64,000 bases of DNA from NCBI GenBank assembly GCA_943789205.1, contig CALSTG010000002.1:124001-188000 (forward strand), in the 5' to 3' direction. Made by a program: the position numbers and the translations under genes. Positions 56,657 to 64,000 of the stretch are shown here, in pieces. Within the stretch, counting starts at the first letter, position 1. The number at the start of each line of letters is the position of its first letter. Source of the stretch: an uncultured Flavobacteriales bacterium (GTDB lineage: Bacteria > Bacteroidota > Bacteroidia > Flavobacteriales_D > Crocinitomicaceae). The notes under the pieces were generated by a model. That model worked only from the letters and a program-made list of their open reading frames with translations. It was not told the origin of the DNA and ran no database searches.

Positions 56657-58606
56657 ATGAAAAGAACTATCAACATTACATTACTTTTTACTTGCTTATT
56701 ATGTTTTTCATGGGGACAAAAATCTACCATTGATTTATCGTATATGGATAAAGAAATAAAGGCAACAGATGATTTTTTTATGTTTTCAAACGGAACATGG
56801 ATCAAAAACAATGAAATACCTGCCTCAGAATCACGTTGGGGTAGCTTTAACGAGCTTGATAAAGCCAATAAAATAAAACTTAAAGCAATCCTTAAGGGCT
56901 TTGAAAAAGCGAACGCAGATAAAGGAAGTGACGCACAACTTCTTGGTGATTTTTACAGCTCATATACTAACATGAAGGAACGGAATAAGAAAGGATTCAC
57001 GGAAGTGGAACCTTATCTAGATGCAATCGCTGCAGTAAAAAATACGCAGGAGCTTGTATTATTAATGGCAACATTTAAAAAATTAGGACTTGAATCCTTG
57101 TTTGGCTTTGGAGTGGGGCAAGATTTAAAAGATGTAGAAACTAATATTTATTATTTAAGTCAAGGAGGAATAGGATTGCCCAATAAAGAGTATTACACAG
57201 AATCGGGTAAAAAAGAAATACTTGGAAAGTATCAAGAATTCATGGCAGAAATGTTTTCCTATTTCACAGGTTTGCATGGTGCTGCAATCGCCGAGAATTT
57301 GGTCTTATTAGAAACTGCACTTGCAAAAAACATGTATGCACCAGCTGAATTGAGAATACCAGAAAATACTTATAACAAAAAGAGCTATACTGAAGTTTGT
57401 GAAATAATGGCTCCATTTGATTTTAATACCTATGTAAAAACACTTGAAATAACAAAACCAGATTCAATTATAGTAAGTACACCTCAGTTTTTTTCGAACT
57501 TGAATGTTCTTTTTTCAGACTTTACACTTGACACCTGGAAAAACTATTTACGTTGGAATTTAATGAGAGACGCTGCCCCTTACCTAAATCAGGATCTAGT
57601 TGATCTCAATTTTGGTTTTTATGGAAAGGTTTTAAGTGGGAAAAAGGAGCTTAAAGACATTCAAGATAGAGCCATAGAAGAAATCACCGGGTCGGTATTG
57701 GCTGATGTATTGGGTAAAGCTTTTGTAAAAGCTCATTTTAGCCCCGAAGCAAAGGCTAAAGTTAATTCGATGGTAGACAATCTTCTGAGTGTATTTAGAA
57801 CAAGAATAGACCAACTTGATTGGATGAGTGATATTACTAAAAAAGAGGCCTTGATTAAATTGAATGCAATTGGAAGGAAACTCGGCTATCCTGATACTTG
57901 GGAGGATTATTCAGACTTAAACATTTCCAACACTTCGTATTTCGAAAATATAATCACATTAAATAAATATGCTATTGCTGACAATTTTGCCGACATTAAT
58001 AAACCAGTTGACAAAGAAGAATGGGGCATGCCTGCTCATATGGTCAATGCATACTACCATCCATTACTAAACGAAATTGCTTTTCCAGCAGGAATTATGC
58101 AGCCTCCATTCTTCAATGAGCATGCTGAAGATGCCGTTAACTATGGCAGAATAGGTATGGTCATTGGTCATGAGTTTACACATGGCTTTGATGACATGGG
58201 CTCAAAGTTTGCCGCTGATGGTTCTTTCCGAAATTGGTGGACATCAGAGGACAGGGAATTATTTGAAGAAAAAACAGAAATTCTAGGAGCCACTTACTCC
58301 CAATTTTGTCCAATTACAGATAACTGTGTGAATCCTGACCTAACGATGGGTGAGAACATCGCAGACCTTGGCGGTTTGACAATGGCATATCATGCTTACG
58401 CAATGACTGATGAGTTTAAACAAAACGCCTCGAGAGAAGGCTTTACTCCCGCTCAGCGATTTTTTATATCATATGCTCAATTATGGAAAATTAAGTATAC
58501 AGATGCAGAAATGAAAAATAGAATTGCTAATGATCCCCACTCTCCTGGAATGTATCGCGTGAATGGCCCCTTGATGAACTGCCCTGAATTTTTTCAAAGC
58601 ATTTAA
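56657..58606 (+). CDS. M13 family metallopeptidase (neprilysin-like), C-terminus frameshifted
   Basis: Zinc endopeptidase, exported (signal peptide KRTINITLLFTCLLCFSWGQ). Zinc site VIGHEFTHGFDDMG (HExxH) and the third ligand in MGENIADLGG are intact, plus MVNAYYHPLLNEIAFPAGI. The frame stops early at NCPEFFQSI (649 residues). One T fewer in the run of six at 58589-58594 would continue it as FKAFKVKESDPMRNKEGAVS then RIW-stop at 58664, the usual M13 ending. So the last 20-odd residues are lost by a one-base insertion, natural or artefactual. Confidence 0.93.
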   Translation: MKRTINITLLFTCLLCFSWGQKSTIDLSYMDKEIKATDDFFMFSNGTWIKNNEIPASESRWGSFNELDKANKIKLKAILKGFEKANADKGSDAQLLGDFYSSYTNMKERNKKGFTEVEPYLDAIAAVKNTQELVLLMATFKKLGLESLFGFGVGQDLKDVETNIYYLSQGGIGLPNKEYYTESGKKEILGKYQEFMAEMFSYFTGLHGAAIAENLVLLETALAKNMYAPAELRIPENTYNKKSYTEVCEIMAPFDFNTYVKTLEITKPDSIIVSTPQFFSNLNVLFSDFTLDTWKNYLRWNLMRDAAPYLNQDLVDLNFGFYGKVLSGKKELKDIQDRAIEEITGSVLADVLGKAFVKAHFSPEAKAKVNSMVDNLLSVFRTRIDQLDWMSDITKKEALIKLNAIGRKLGYPDTWEDYSDLNISNTSYFENIITLNKYAIADNFADINKPVDKEEWGMPAHMVNAYYHPLLNEIAFPAGIMQPPFFNEHAEDAVNYGRIGMVIGHEFTHGFDDMGSKFAADGSFRNWWTSEDRELFEEKTEILGATYSQFCPITDNCVNPDLTMGENIADLGGLTMAYHAYAMTDEFKQNASREGFTPAQRFFISYAQLWKIKYTDAEMKNRIANDPHSPGMYRVNGPLMNCPEFFQSI

Positions 58607-58672
58607 GGTCAAAGAATCAGACCCGATGCGTAATAAAGAAGGTGCGGTATCAAGGATTTGGTAACTCTATAA

Positions 58673-60039
58673 TTACAAAGAAGACAAGAAACTTGATCGA
58701 AGGATTTTTTGCTGTGAACCTTGTTGCATATCCTTTATTGTGATTGAATTTGAAGCACGTTCATCTTCCCCAATCATTATTACAAATTTAGCGTTCCGTC
58801 GCATCGGCATATTTAAATTGCTTTTGAATCTTAACATTGTTCGGATAGATTTCACAATCATGTCCCTTAGCTCTAATTTTTTTTGCTAAATCGAGGTTTG
58901 AGATCGTGTCCTCATCTCCAAAATTTAAAATCAAATAAGAGATACTACTCGCTGTAGAGTCAGGAAATAAACTAAGTTCATTTAAAACGTCATAAATACG
59001 ATCGGCTCCAAAGGAGATTCCAATACCTGAAACATCCTTGAGGCCAAATTGTGCCGTAAGGTCGTCATAACGACCACCTCCACAAATACTTCCCATTTTT
59101 ACTTGGTCTGCTGATACTTCAAATATCGCGCCCGTGTAATAATTCAATCCTCTTGCTAATGTAATGTCAAATTCTAACCGCCCATTTTCGAGCCCTAATC
59201 TGTTCAACTTGATTTAAAACAGTTTTGAGCTCCTCAACACCTTCCATTCCTATTTTCGAATCTTTCAAAAAGGCAGAAATCAATTCAACTTTTTCATCAT
59301 TAGAACCTTTATAAGACAAGAGCGGTTCAAGTTTTTTAATTGCGGTTTTAGGAACTTTTTTATCATTCAATTCTTTAAGAACGCCATCAGTACCAATTTT
59401 ATCCAATTTGTCAATTGCAGTAACTATAGAAACTAAAAAAGCCTCTGCTCCACTCTTTTCAGCAATACCCGAAAGTATTTTACGGTTATTAATTTTAATC
59501 GCAAAACCTGGAAGGTTTAATCCAGTGAGCACTTCATCAAAAATCTGAATACATTCCAATTCATACAATAAAGAGCTACTTCCTACAACATCAATATCAC
59601 ACTGAGTGAATTCTTGATAGCGCCCATGCTGCGGTCTATCTGAACGCCATACGGGCTGAATTTGATAACGTTTAAAAGGAAAGGATAGCTCATTTTGATG
59701 TTGTGCAACAAATCGAGCAAAAGGAACCGTTAGGTCATAGCGCAATGCTTTTTCAGATAAAGAATTCGAGAATTTAGAGAGCTCATTGTTTTCCAAAGCA
59801 GATAAATCAGCCTTTTTTACTTTTTCTCCTGAATTTAATATTCGAAAAATCAAACGATCGCCCTCGTCGCCATACTTACCCATTAATGTTGATGTTAGCT
59901 CAAAGCTAGGTGTTTCAATAGGCTGATAACCATATTTTGTAAAAACCTCTTTCATAACATCAAAAATATAAGTCCGTTTTTTGACATCATCAGGGAGAAA
60001 ATCCCTCGTGCCTTTAGAAATCCGTGGTTTATTTGACAT
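58673..60039 (-). pseudogene. hisS: Histidyl-tRNA synthetase, split by two frameshifts
   Basis: Charges tRNA-His. Three overlapping frames make one protein: 59167-60039 (class II core: SKGTRDFLPDDVKKRTYI, LRYDLTVPFARFVAQ, RYQIQPVWRSDRPQHGRYQE), about 58788-59207 (ITLARGLNYYTGAIFEVS, GSICGGGRYDDL, the HisA motif, and GIGISFGADRIYD) and 58673-58861 (anticodon domain, FVIMIGEDERASNSITIKDM). Each junction is explained by one extra base, near 59203-59211 and near 58800. The gene is essential, and no second copy is in the window, so sequence error is more likely than inactivation. A further shift near the very end cannot be excluded. Stop codon at 58673 is 9 nt from the restored M13 stop. Confidence 0.88.
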
Positions 60040-60920
60040 TATTTATTGTTTTCTTGAAGATACATTTGATAGACCATTCCGTCAGAGAGCCCTACTTTAG
60101 GAACATGAATCAATTTTGATTTAAAATTCGCTAAGATATTCGTGTAGATTTCTAAAGCGGGTACAATTACATCCGCTCGATCGGGGCGCAATTGAAATTT
60201 TTTCATTCTTTCACTCAAATCAAGAGATTCAAGTTCATTTTTAAGACGTGTTAACTCTTCAATACTCGCAGCATCATTAGGACCATGAGCTAGTAATTTG
60301 TGAGCTTTATTTATATTTCCACCTGTACCGAAAATAAGGTACTCTTCAAACGGTAAAAGATAATCAGAAATCCATGCTGTAATTTCTTCCCAAACCTCAG
60401 GATTTATTTTGCCTCTAAGCATACGTAAAGTTCCGACCTTAAACGATTTAGAACCGACCTTTTCACCTTTTTTAAATATATTTATTTCTGTAGAGCCACC
60501 ACCAACATCAATGACTACGAACGGACGTCCTTTGTCAAAATCTAAAAGCATAAAAGTGCCCAGGATGACATTTGCCTCCTCTGCTCCTGAAATTATGTTA
60601 AGGTCAATCCCAGTTGCACTTTTTATATCAGTCACTATTTGCGCTGCATTTTCAGCTTCGCGCATTGCAGAAGTTGCATAAGCTTTCAATTCCTTAACCT
60701 CAAAAATATCAGTAATTATTTCAAAAGCCTTCATCGTATTTATGAGGTTGAGCTTCTTCTTAACATCAATTCGACCCAAAGAAAAAACGTCATCACCCAA
60801 GCGTAGTGGTATTCTCGTGTAAGAAATCTTTTTTACAAAAGACCTTCCGGAATCATGAACAACCTCACCTATCAGCAAACGGGCAGCGTTTGTTCCAATG
60901 TCAATAGCTCCATATTTCAT
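60039..60920 (-). CDS. Ppx/GppA family exopolyphosphatase
   Basis: 293 residues, actin-like ATPase fold: GAIDIGTNAARLLIGEV (phosphate loop), AYATSAMREAENAAQIV, VIDVGGGSTEINIFKKG (second loop) and a C-terminal RPDRADVIVPALEIY. Degrades polyphosphate and/or guanosine pentaphosphate; this is the short form without the HD-like second half. A TAATTTTG box (60926-60933, minus) lies only 5 nt from the ATG, which would give a nearly leaderless mRNA. One-base overlap with hisS. Confidence 0.93.
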   Translation of the reverse strand: MKYGAIDIGTNAARLLIGEVVHDSGRSFVKKISYTRIPLRLGDDVFSLGRIDVKKKLNLINTMKAFEIITDIFEVKELKAYATSAMREAENAAQIVTDIKSATGIDLNIISGAEEANVILGTFMLLDFDKGRPFVVIDVGGGSTEINIFKKGEKVGSKSFKVGTLRMLRGKINPEVWEEITAWISDYLLPFEEYLIFGTGGNINKAHKLLAHGPNDAASIEELTRLKNELESLDLSERMKKFQLRPDRADVIVPALEIYTNILANFKSKLIHVPKVGLSDGMVYQMYLQENNK

Positions 60921-60994
60921 AGTTACAAAATTAAAAATCTATTTAATGTACGAATTGCTATTGTCGTGATTTGTGTTTTTTGTTCCTTTGTAAA

Positions 60995-61579
60995 ATGAAA
61001 AAAATCAACTTTTCATTTACCAATAATGAGCAACCCAAAAAAGGAAGTGTACTTATTTCTGATCCTTTCTTGAACGACCCATATTTCGGACGTTCTGTTG
61101 TCGTACTTTGCGAGCATAATGAAGATGGTACTTTTGGATTTGTATTGAACAACTACGCCGAGATTGATTTACATAAAATTGATTCTAATTTCCCTGACAT
61201 CCATGCAAAAATTGGCTTTGGAGGCCCTGTTTCCAAGGACAGCTTATTCTTTATTCACTCATTAGGCGCAAAAGTTGACAATTGCTTGAAAATTCAAAAA
61301 GAACTATACTACGGTGGTGATTTTGATCAGATTTGCAACATTCTTAAGGAGAATCCTGAAGCAAAAGATAAAATTAGATTTTTCATTGGTTATTCCGGCT
61401 GGGATAAAGAACAGCTTGAAGCTGAAATAAAAGAAAATTCATGGATTACTGTAAACAACGTAAATCACGAGCTTATTCTTGATACAAATCTTGATGATTT
61501 GTGGAAGACGACATTAGAAATGCAGCAAGGTAAATTCAAAATGATTTCCAAGTTTCCAAACAATCCAAATGACAATTAA
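60995..61579 (+). CDS. YqgE/AlgH family protein
   Basis: 194 residues from the ATG at 60995 (the frame continues upstream to 60971, but MKKINFSFTNNEQPKKGSVL fits homologues). Family features: GSVLISDPFLNDPYFGRSVV, CEHNEDGTFGFVLNN, FGGPVSKDSLFFIHS, FFIGYSGWDKEQLEAEI and NSWITV. Widespread soluble protein, function not established. Divergent from ppx with about 75 nt between; the sequence TTG-N19-TTCCTTTG (60961-60990) is promoter-like but would start at the ATG itself. Confidence 0.93.
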   Translation: MKKINFSFTNNEQPKKGSVLISDPFLNDPYFGRSVVVLCEHNEDGTFGFVLNNYAEIDLHKIDSNFPDIHAKIGFGGPVSKDSLFFIHSLGAKVDNCLKIQKELYYGGDFDQICNILKENPEAKDKIRFFIGYSGWDKEQLEAEIKENSWITVNNVNHELILDTNLDDLWKTTLEMQQGKFKMISKFPNNPNDN

Positions 61580-61643
61580 AGATTGGGTTAATTTATTTTT
61601 TTAGTATTTGCGCTTAATGTCTTTATTATTATGAAGAAATCAC

Positions 61644-61651
61644 TATCTTTG
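61644..61651 (+). promoter_or_regulatory. -7 promoter element for rpsA
   Basis: TATCTTTG (exact TAnnTTTG) followed by CACTCTGAAAA; start expected near 61658, giving a leader of about 87 nt. Shares TTTGCACTC with the tRNA-Val promoter. Confidence 0.65.
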
Positions 61652-61663
61652 CACTCTGAAAAT

Positions 61664-61725
61664 GGTCACCCTCCTTTTATAATGTGATCTTTATAAATCC
61701 TTTCAAGGTTTAAGGAGACTTGAAA
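61664..61725 (+). promoter_or_regulatory. Structured 5' leader of rpsA
   Basis: Two hairpins: GGTCAC (61664-61669) with GTGATC (61684-61689), six pairs with one wobble; and TTTCAAG (61701-61707) with CTTGAAA (61719-61725), seven perfect pairs around the loop GTTTAAGGAGA, which holds an SD-like AAGGAG. An out-of-frame upstream ATG (61731) opens a 24-codon ORF ending at 61805, inside rpsA. Layout would suit translational control by S1 itself, as known for E. coli rpsA; inference only. Confidence 0.45.
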
Positions 61726-61744
61726 TACAAATGTTTAAAGCCCC

Positions 61745-63517
61745 ATGGCAACAACAAAAACAACGCAGGGAACTGCAGATTTTGACTGGGAAGCTCTTCA
61801 ATTAGATGGGTACAGTCAAGTAGAAAGGTCAGAAATGTCTGACGTATATGAAAAAACCTTAACGTCAATAAACGAAAAAGAGGTTATCCAAGGTACAGTC
61901 GTACATCTCACTAAAAAAGAAGTAATCATTAACATCGGGTACAAATCTGAGGGTGTTATTGCTGCAAATGAGTTTCGTTACAATGCGGATCTTAAAATTG
62001 GTGATGTAGTTGACGTGTATGTTGAATGTAGAGAAGATAAGACAGGACAACTTATTGTTTCTCACAAAACAGCAAGAATGCACAGTGCGTGGATTCGAGT
62101 GAATGAAGTATTAAAAACTGGAGAAGTAATAACAGGTCACGTAAAGTGCAGAACTAAAGGTGGATTAATCGTCGATGTCTTTGGTATCGAGGCATTCTTA
62201 CCTGGTTCGCAAATTGATGTTAAACCAATCCGTGATTATGATGTATATGTTGGAAAGAACATGGAATTCAAAGTTGTTAAAATCAATGAAGAATTCAGAA
62301 ACGTTGTTGTTTCTCACAAAGCGCTTATAGAAGCAGAACTTGAAGAACAAAAGAAACAAATTATTTCTGGTCTTGAAAAAGGACAGGTTCTTGAGGGTAT
62401 CGTTAAAAACATTACCTCATACGGTGTATTCATCGATTTGGGTGGTGTTGATGGATTGATTCACATCACAGACCTCTCTTGGGGTCGTGTTTCGCATCCC
62501 GAAGAAATGTTGGAACTAGATTCTAAAATTAATGTAGTTATTCTTGACTTTGATGATGAGAAGAAAAGAATTGCACTTGGTTTAAAGCAATTACAACCGC
62601 ATCCTTGGGATTCTTTAAATGCTGAGTTAGCTGTTGGAGATAAGGTTACTGGTAAAGTAGTCGTGATGGCTGATTATGGTGCTTTTATTGAAATCGCGGC
62701 TGGTGTTGAAGGGTTGATTCACGTTTCTGAAATGAGTTGGTCACAACATTTACGTTCTGCTCAAGATTTCATGAAAATTGGAGACTCAGTCGAGGCTGTT
62801 GTTTTAACGCTTGATCGTGAAGAAAGAAAGATGTCTTTAGGTATCAAACAATTAATGCCAGACCCGTGGAGTAATATTGATACTAAATATGCGGTCAACA
62901 CGCAACATACTGCAAAAGTCAGAAACTTTACAAACTTTGGTGTATTTGTAGAATTGGAAGAAGGTGTCGATGGATTAATACATATTTCAGACCTTTCATG
63001 GCAAAAGAAAATCAAGCATCCATCTGAATTCTGCAAGACAGGAGAAGCAATGGAGGTAATTGTACTTGAAATTGATCAAGAAAATCGAAGAATTTCTCTG
63101 GGTCACAAACAACTTGAGGAAAATCCATGGGAAGTATTTGAAGCAACCTTTGCTGAAGGTACTGTTCACAGCGGTACGATAATCGAAATGAAGGACAAAT
63201 CAGGAATCGTTTCTTTACCTTATGGTTTAGAGGGAATCTGCCCAGCAAAACACTTAAAGAAAGCAGACGGAAACAATGCTGGTGTGGAGGAAGTACTCGA
63301 TTTTAAGGTTATTGAATTTAATAGAGATGCACGCAAAATCGTTGTTTCGCACATCAGAACACACGAAGAGCATGCGGAACCTGCAACATCTTCTAGACCA
63401 TCTAGAAAATCAAATGCAAACAATCTCAATGCAATCAATAAAAATGCAGAAAAGTCTACACTTGGAGACCTTGATGCATTAGCTGAGTTGAAAGAAAAAA
63501 TGGACAAGAAAAAATAA
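61745..63517 (+). CDS. rpsA: 30S ribosomal protein S1
   Basis: 590 residues with consecutive S1 RNA-binding domains: EVIQGTVVHLTKKEVIINIGY, GEVITGHVKCRTKGGLIVDVF, GQVLEGIVKNITSYGVFIDLG, GDKVTGKVVVMADYGAFIEIA, TAKVRNFTNFGVFVELEEG, and a last, more divergent one (TVHSGTIIEMKDKSGIVSL). The LIHITDLSWGRVSHPEE and LIHVSEMSWSQHL repeats are typical. Lys/Ser-rich tail. Brings mRNA to the ribosome, especially important where Shine-Dalgarno sequences are scarce, as here. Confidence 0.97.
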   Translation: MATTKTTQGTADFDWEALQLDGYSQVERSEMSDVYEKTLTSINEKEVIQGTVVHLTKKEVIINIGYKSEGVIAANEFRYNADLKIGDVVDVYVECREDKTGQLIVSHKTARMHSAWIRVNEVLKTGEVITGHVKCRTKGGLIVDVFGIEAFLPGSQIDVKPIRDYDVYVGKNMEFKVVKINEEFRNVVVSHKALIEAELEEQKKQIISGLEKGQVLEGIVKNITSYGVFIDLGGVDGLIHITDLSWGRVSHPEEMLELDSKINVVILDFDDEKKRIALGLKQLQPHPWDSLNAELAVGDKVTGKVVVMADYGAFIEIAAGVEGLIHVSEMSWSQHLRSAQDFMKIGDSVEAVVLTLDREERKMSLGIKQLMPDPWSNIDTKYAVNTQHTAKVRNFTNFGVFVELEEGVDGLIHISDLSWQKKIKHPSEFCKTGEAMEVIVLEIDQENRRISLGHKQLEENPWEVFEATFAEGTVHSGTIIEMKDKSGIVSLPYGLEGICPAKHLKKADGNNAGVEEVLDFKVIEFNRDARKIVVSHIRTHEEHAEPATSSRPSRKSNANNLNAINKNAEKSTLGDLDALAELKEKMDKKK

Positions 63518-63537
63518 TTCTTGATCTTAATATTTAG

Positions 63538-63564
63538 AAAAGGGGAGCCTCTCCCCTTTTTTTT
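63538..63564 (+). terminator. Rho-independent terminator after rpsA
   Basis: AAAAGGGGAG (63538-63547), loop CCT, CTCCCCTTTT (63551-63560), ten base pairs without mismatch, followed by four more T. Lies 20 nt after the rpsA stop. Confidence 0.95.
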
Positions 63565-63616
63565 ATGCCATTTTTTTTGAGAAGTGTTGAAAAGAGATGA
63601 AAACCAATTCGAGTTA

Positions 63617-63650
63617 TTGGAAAACCAAATGAATTTATATTGTAAATTTG
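63617..63650 (+). promoter_or_regulatory. Promoter of the Fur-family gene
   Basis: TTG (63617-63619), 23-nt spacer, TAAATTTG (63643-63650), matching the Bacteroidota consensus. The ATG is only 9 bases after the -7 box, so the mRNA would have almost no leader. Confidence 0.5.
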
Positions 63651-63659
63651 TTCTTTGCT

Positions 63660-64000
63660 ATGAGTGAAAGTACACTACAAGAGACTGTCAAAGGAATCTT
63701 TTCTGCTTATTTAGAAAAGAATGGACATCGAAAAACCCCAGAGCGTTTCGCCATTTTGGATGAGATATATGCGCATGACGGTCATTTCGATATCGAATCA
63801 CTCTACCTTAAAATGAAGAGCCACAATTACAGAGTTTCTCGAGCCACACTATACAATACGATTGAGCTTCTATTAGCGTGTAATTTAGTCAGTAAACATC
63901 AATTTGGGAAAAATATTGCACAATTTGAAAAAGCACATGGGTCAAAACAACATGATCATGTTATATGCACTGACACAGGAGAAGTACTTGAGTTTTGTGA
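63660..64000 (+). CDS. Fur family transcriptional regulator (3' truncated by window edge)
   Basis: ATG at 63660; 113 codons are visible and the frame is open at the window end. Translation gives a winged-helix domain ([56 protein letters not shown]) and the start of the metal/dimerisation part with [17 protein letters not shown], the H-D-H motif of Fur proteins. Controls iron, zinc or peroxide genes; which metal cannot be decided from this part. Confidence 0.93.
   Translation, partial: MSESTLQETVKGIFSAYLEKNGHRKTPERFAILDEIYAHDGHFDIESLYLKMKSHNYRVSRATLYNTIELLLACNLVSKHQFGKNIAQFEKAHGSKQHDHVICTDTGEVLEFC

Overview
The window is a stretch of a low-GC (roughly one third G+C by eye) Bacteroidota chromosome, most likely a marine member of the Flavobacteriales. 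The signs are: type IX secretion (T9SS) sorting tails on secreted proteins, FKBP/GldI-like lipoproteins, a DUF4835 (PorD-like) gene, promoters of the TTG...TAnnTTTG type, near absence of Shine-Dalgarno sequences, and a bacterial mevalonate pathway. No phage, insertion sequence, CRISPR array or plasmid functions are seen. Gene density is very high, with many 1-8 nt overlaps.

Layout. 0-5.8 kb (+): 3' part of pyrG, then yidC, fructose-6-phosphate aldolase/transaldolase, DUF4268, a T9SS cargo protein and an HD hydrolase. 5.8-20.7 kb (-): GSCFA protein, recN, PorD-like, coaBC, rpoZ, bamD, an M23/LysM endopeptidase, two FKBP lipoproteins, nrnA, a thioredoxin-like lipid/redox protein, an ABC permease/ATPase pair, miaA and an MltF-like transglycosylase; this is a typical flavobacterial envelope and housekeeping block. 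20.8-33.3 kb (mostly +): a PUR-like DUF3276 protein, tRNA-Val, small membrane proteins, a steroid-5-alpha-reductase-like enzyme next to an SDR, an RhlE-type helicase, GH2 beta-mannosidase, DUF2490, and a FabH-like synthase flanked by two paralogous cysteine-motif secreted proteins. 33.3-38.6 kb (-): UbiA-type prenyltransferase, mevalonate kinase, diphosphomevalonate decarboxylase, GYDIA-type GHMP kinase and class II HMG-CoA reductase, i.e. most of an isoprenoid pathway. 38.7-46.3 kb (+): a duplicated structured leader in front of two unrelated genes, a group of unrecognised genes, a GldL-like membrane protein, rmuC, an SDR and a glycosyltransferase. 46.4-53.2 kb (-): D-Ala-D-Ala dipeptidase, dapA, DUF6913, ligA, prmC, an NTF2-like protein and a subtilase. 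53.3-64 kb: a T9SS subtilase, ElaA-like GNAT, M13 metallopeptidase, hisS (frameshifted), Ppx/GppA, YqgE, rpsA and the start of a Fur-family regulator.

The most unusual signal is a roughly 160-nt element present twice (38717-38876 and 39648-39807), ungapped, with about 13 differences, most of them in predicted loops. It folds into a closed multi-stem structure, carries a conserved 7-codon upstream ORF, and ends exactly at the start codons of two unrelated proteins. It looks like an unassigned cis-regulatory RNA or a mobile RNA-like element. A second point is a cluster of three single-base frameshifts within about 620 bp (58.59-59.21 kb) in the M13 peptidase and hisS, which is more likely to be local sequence error than real decay.
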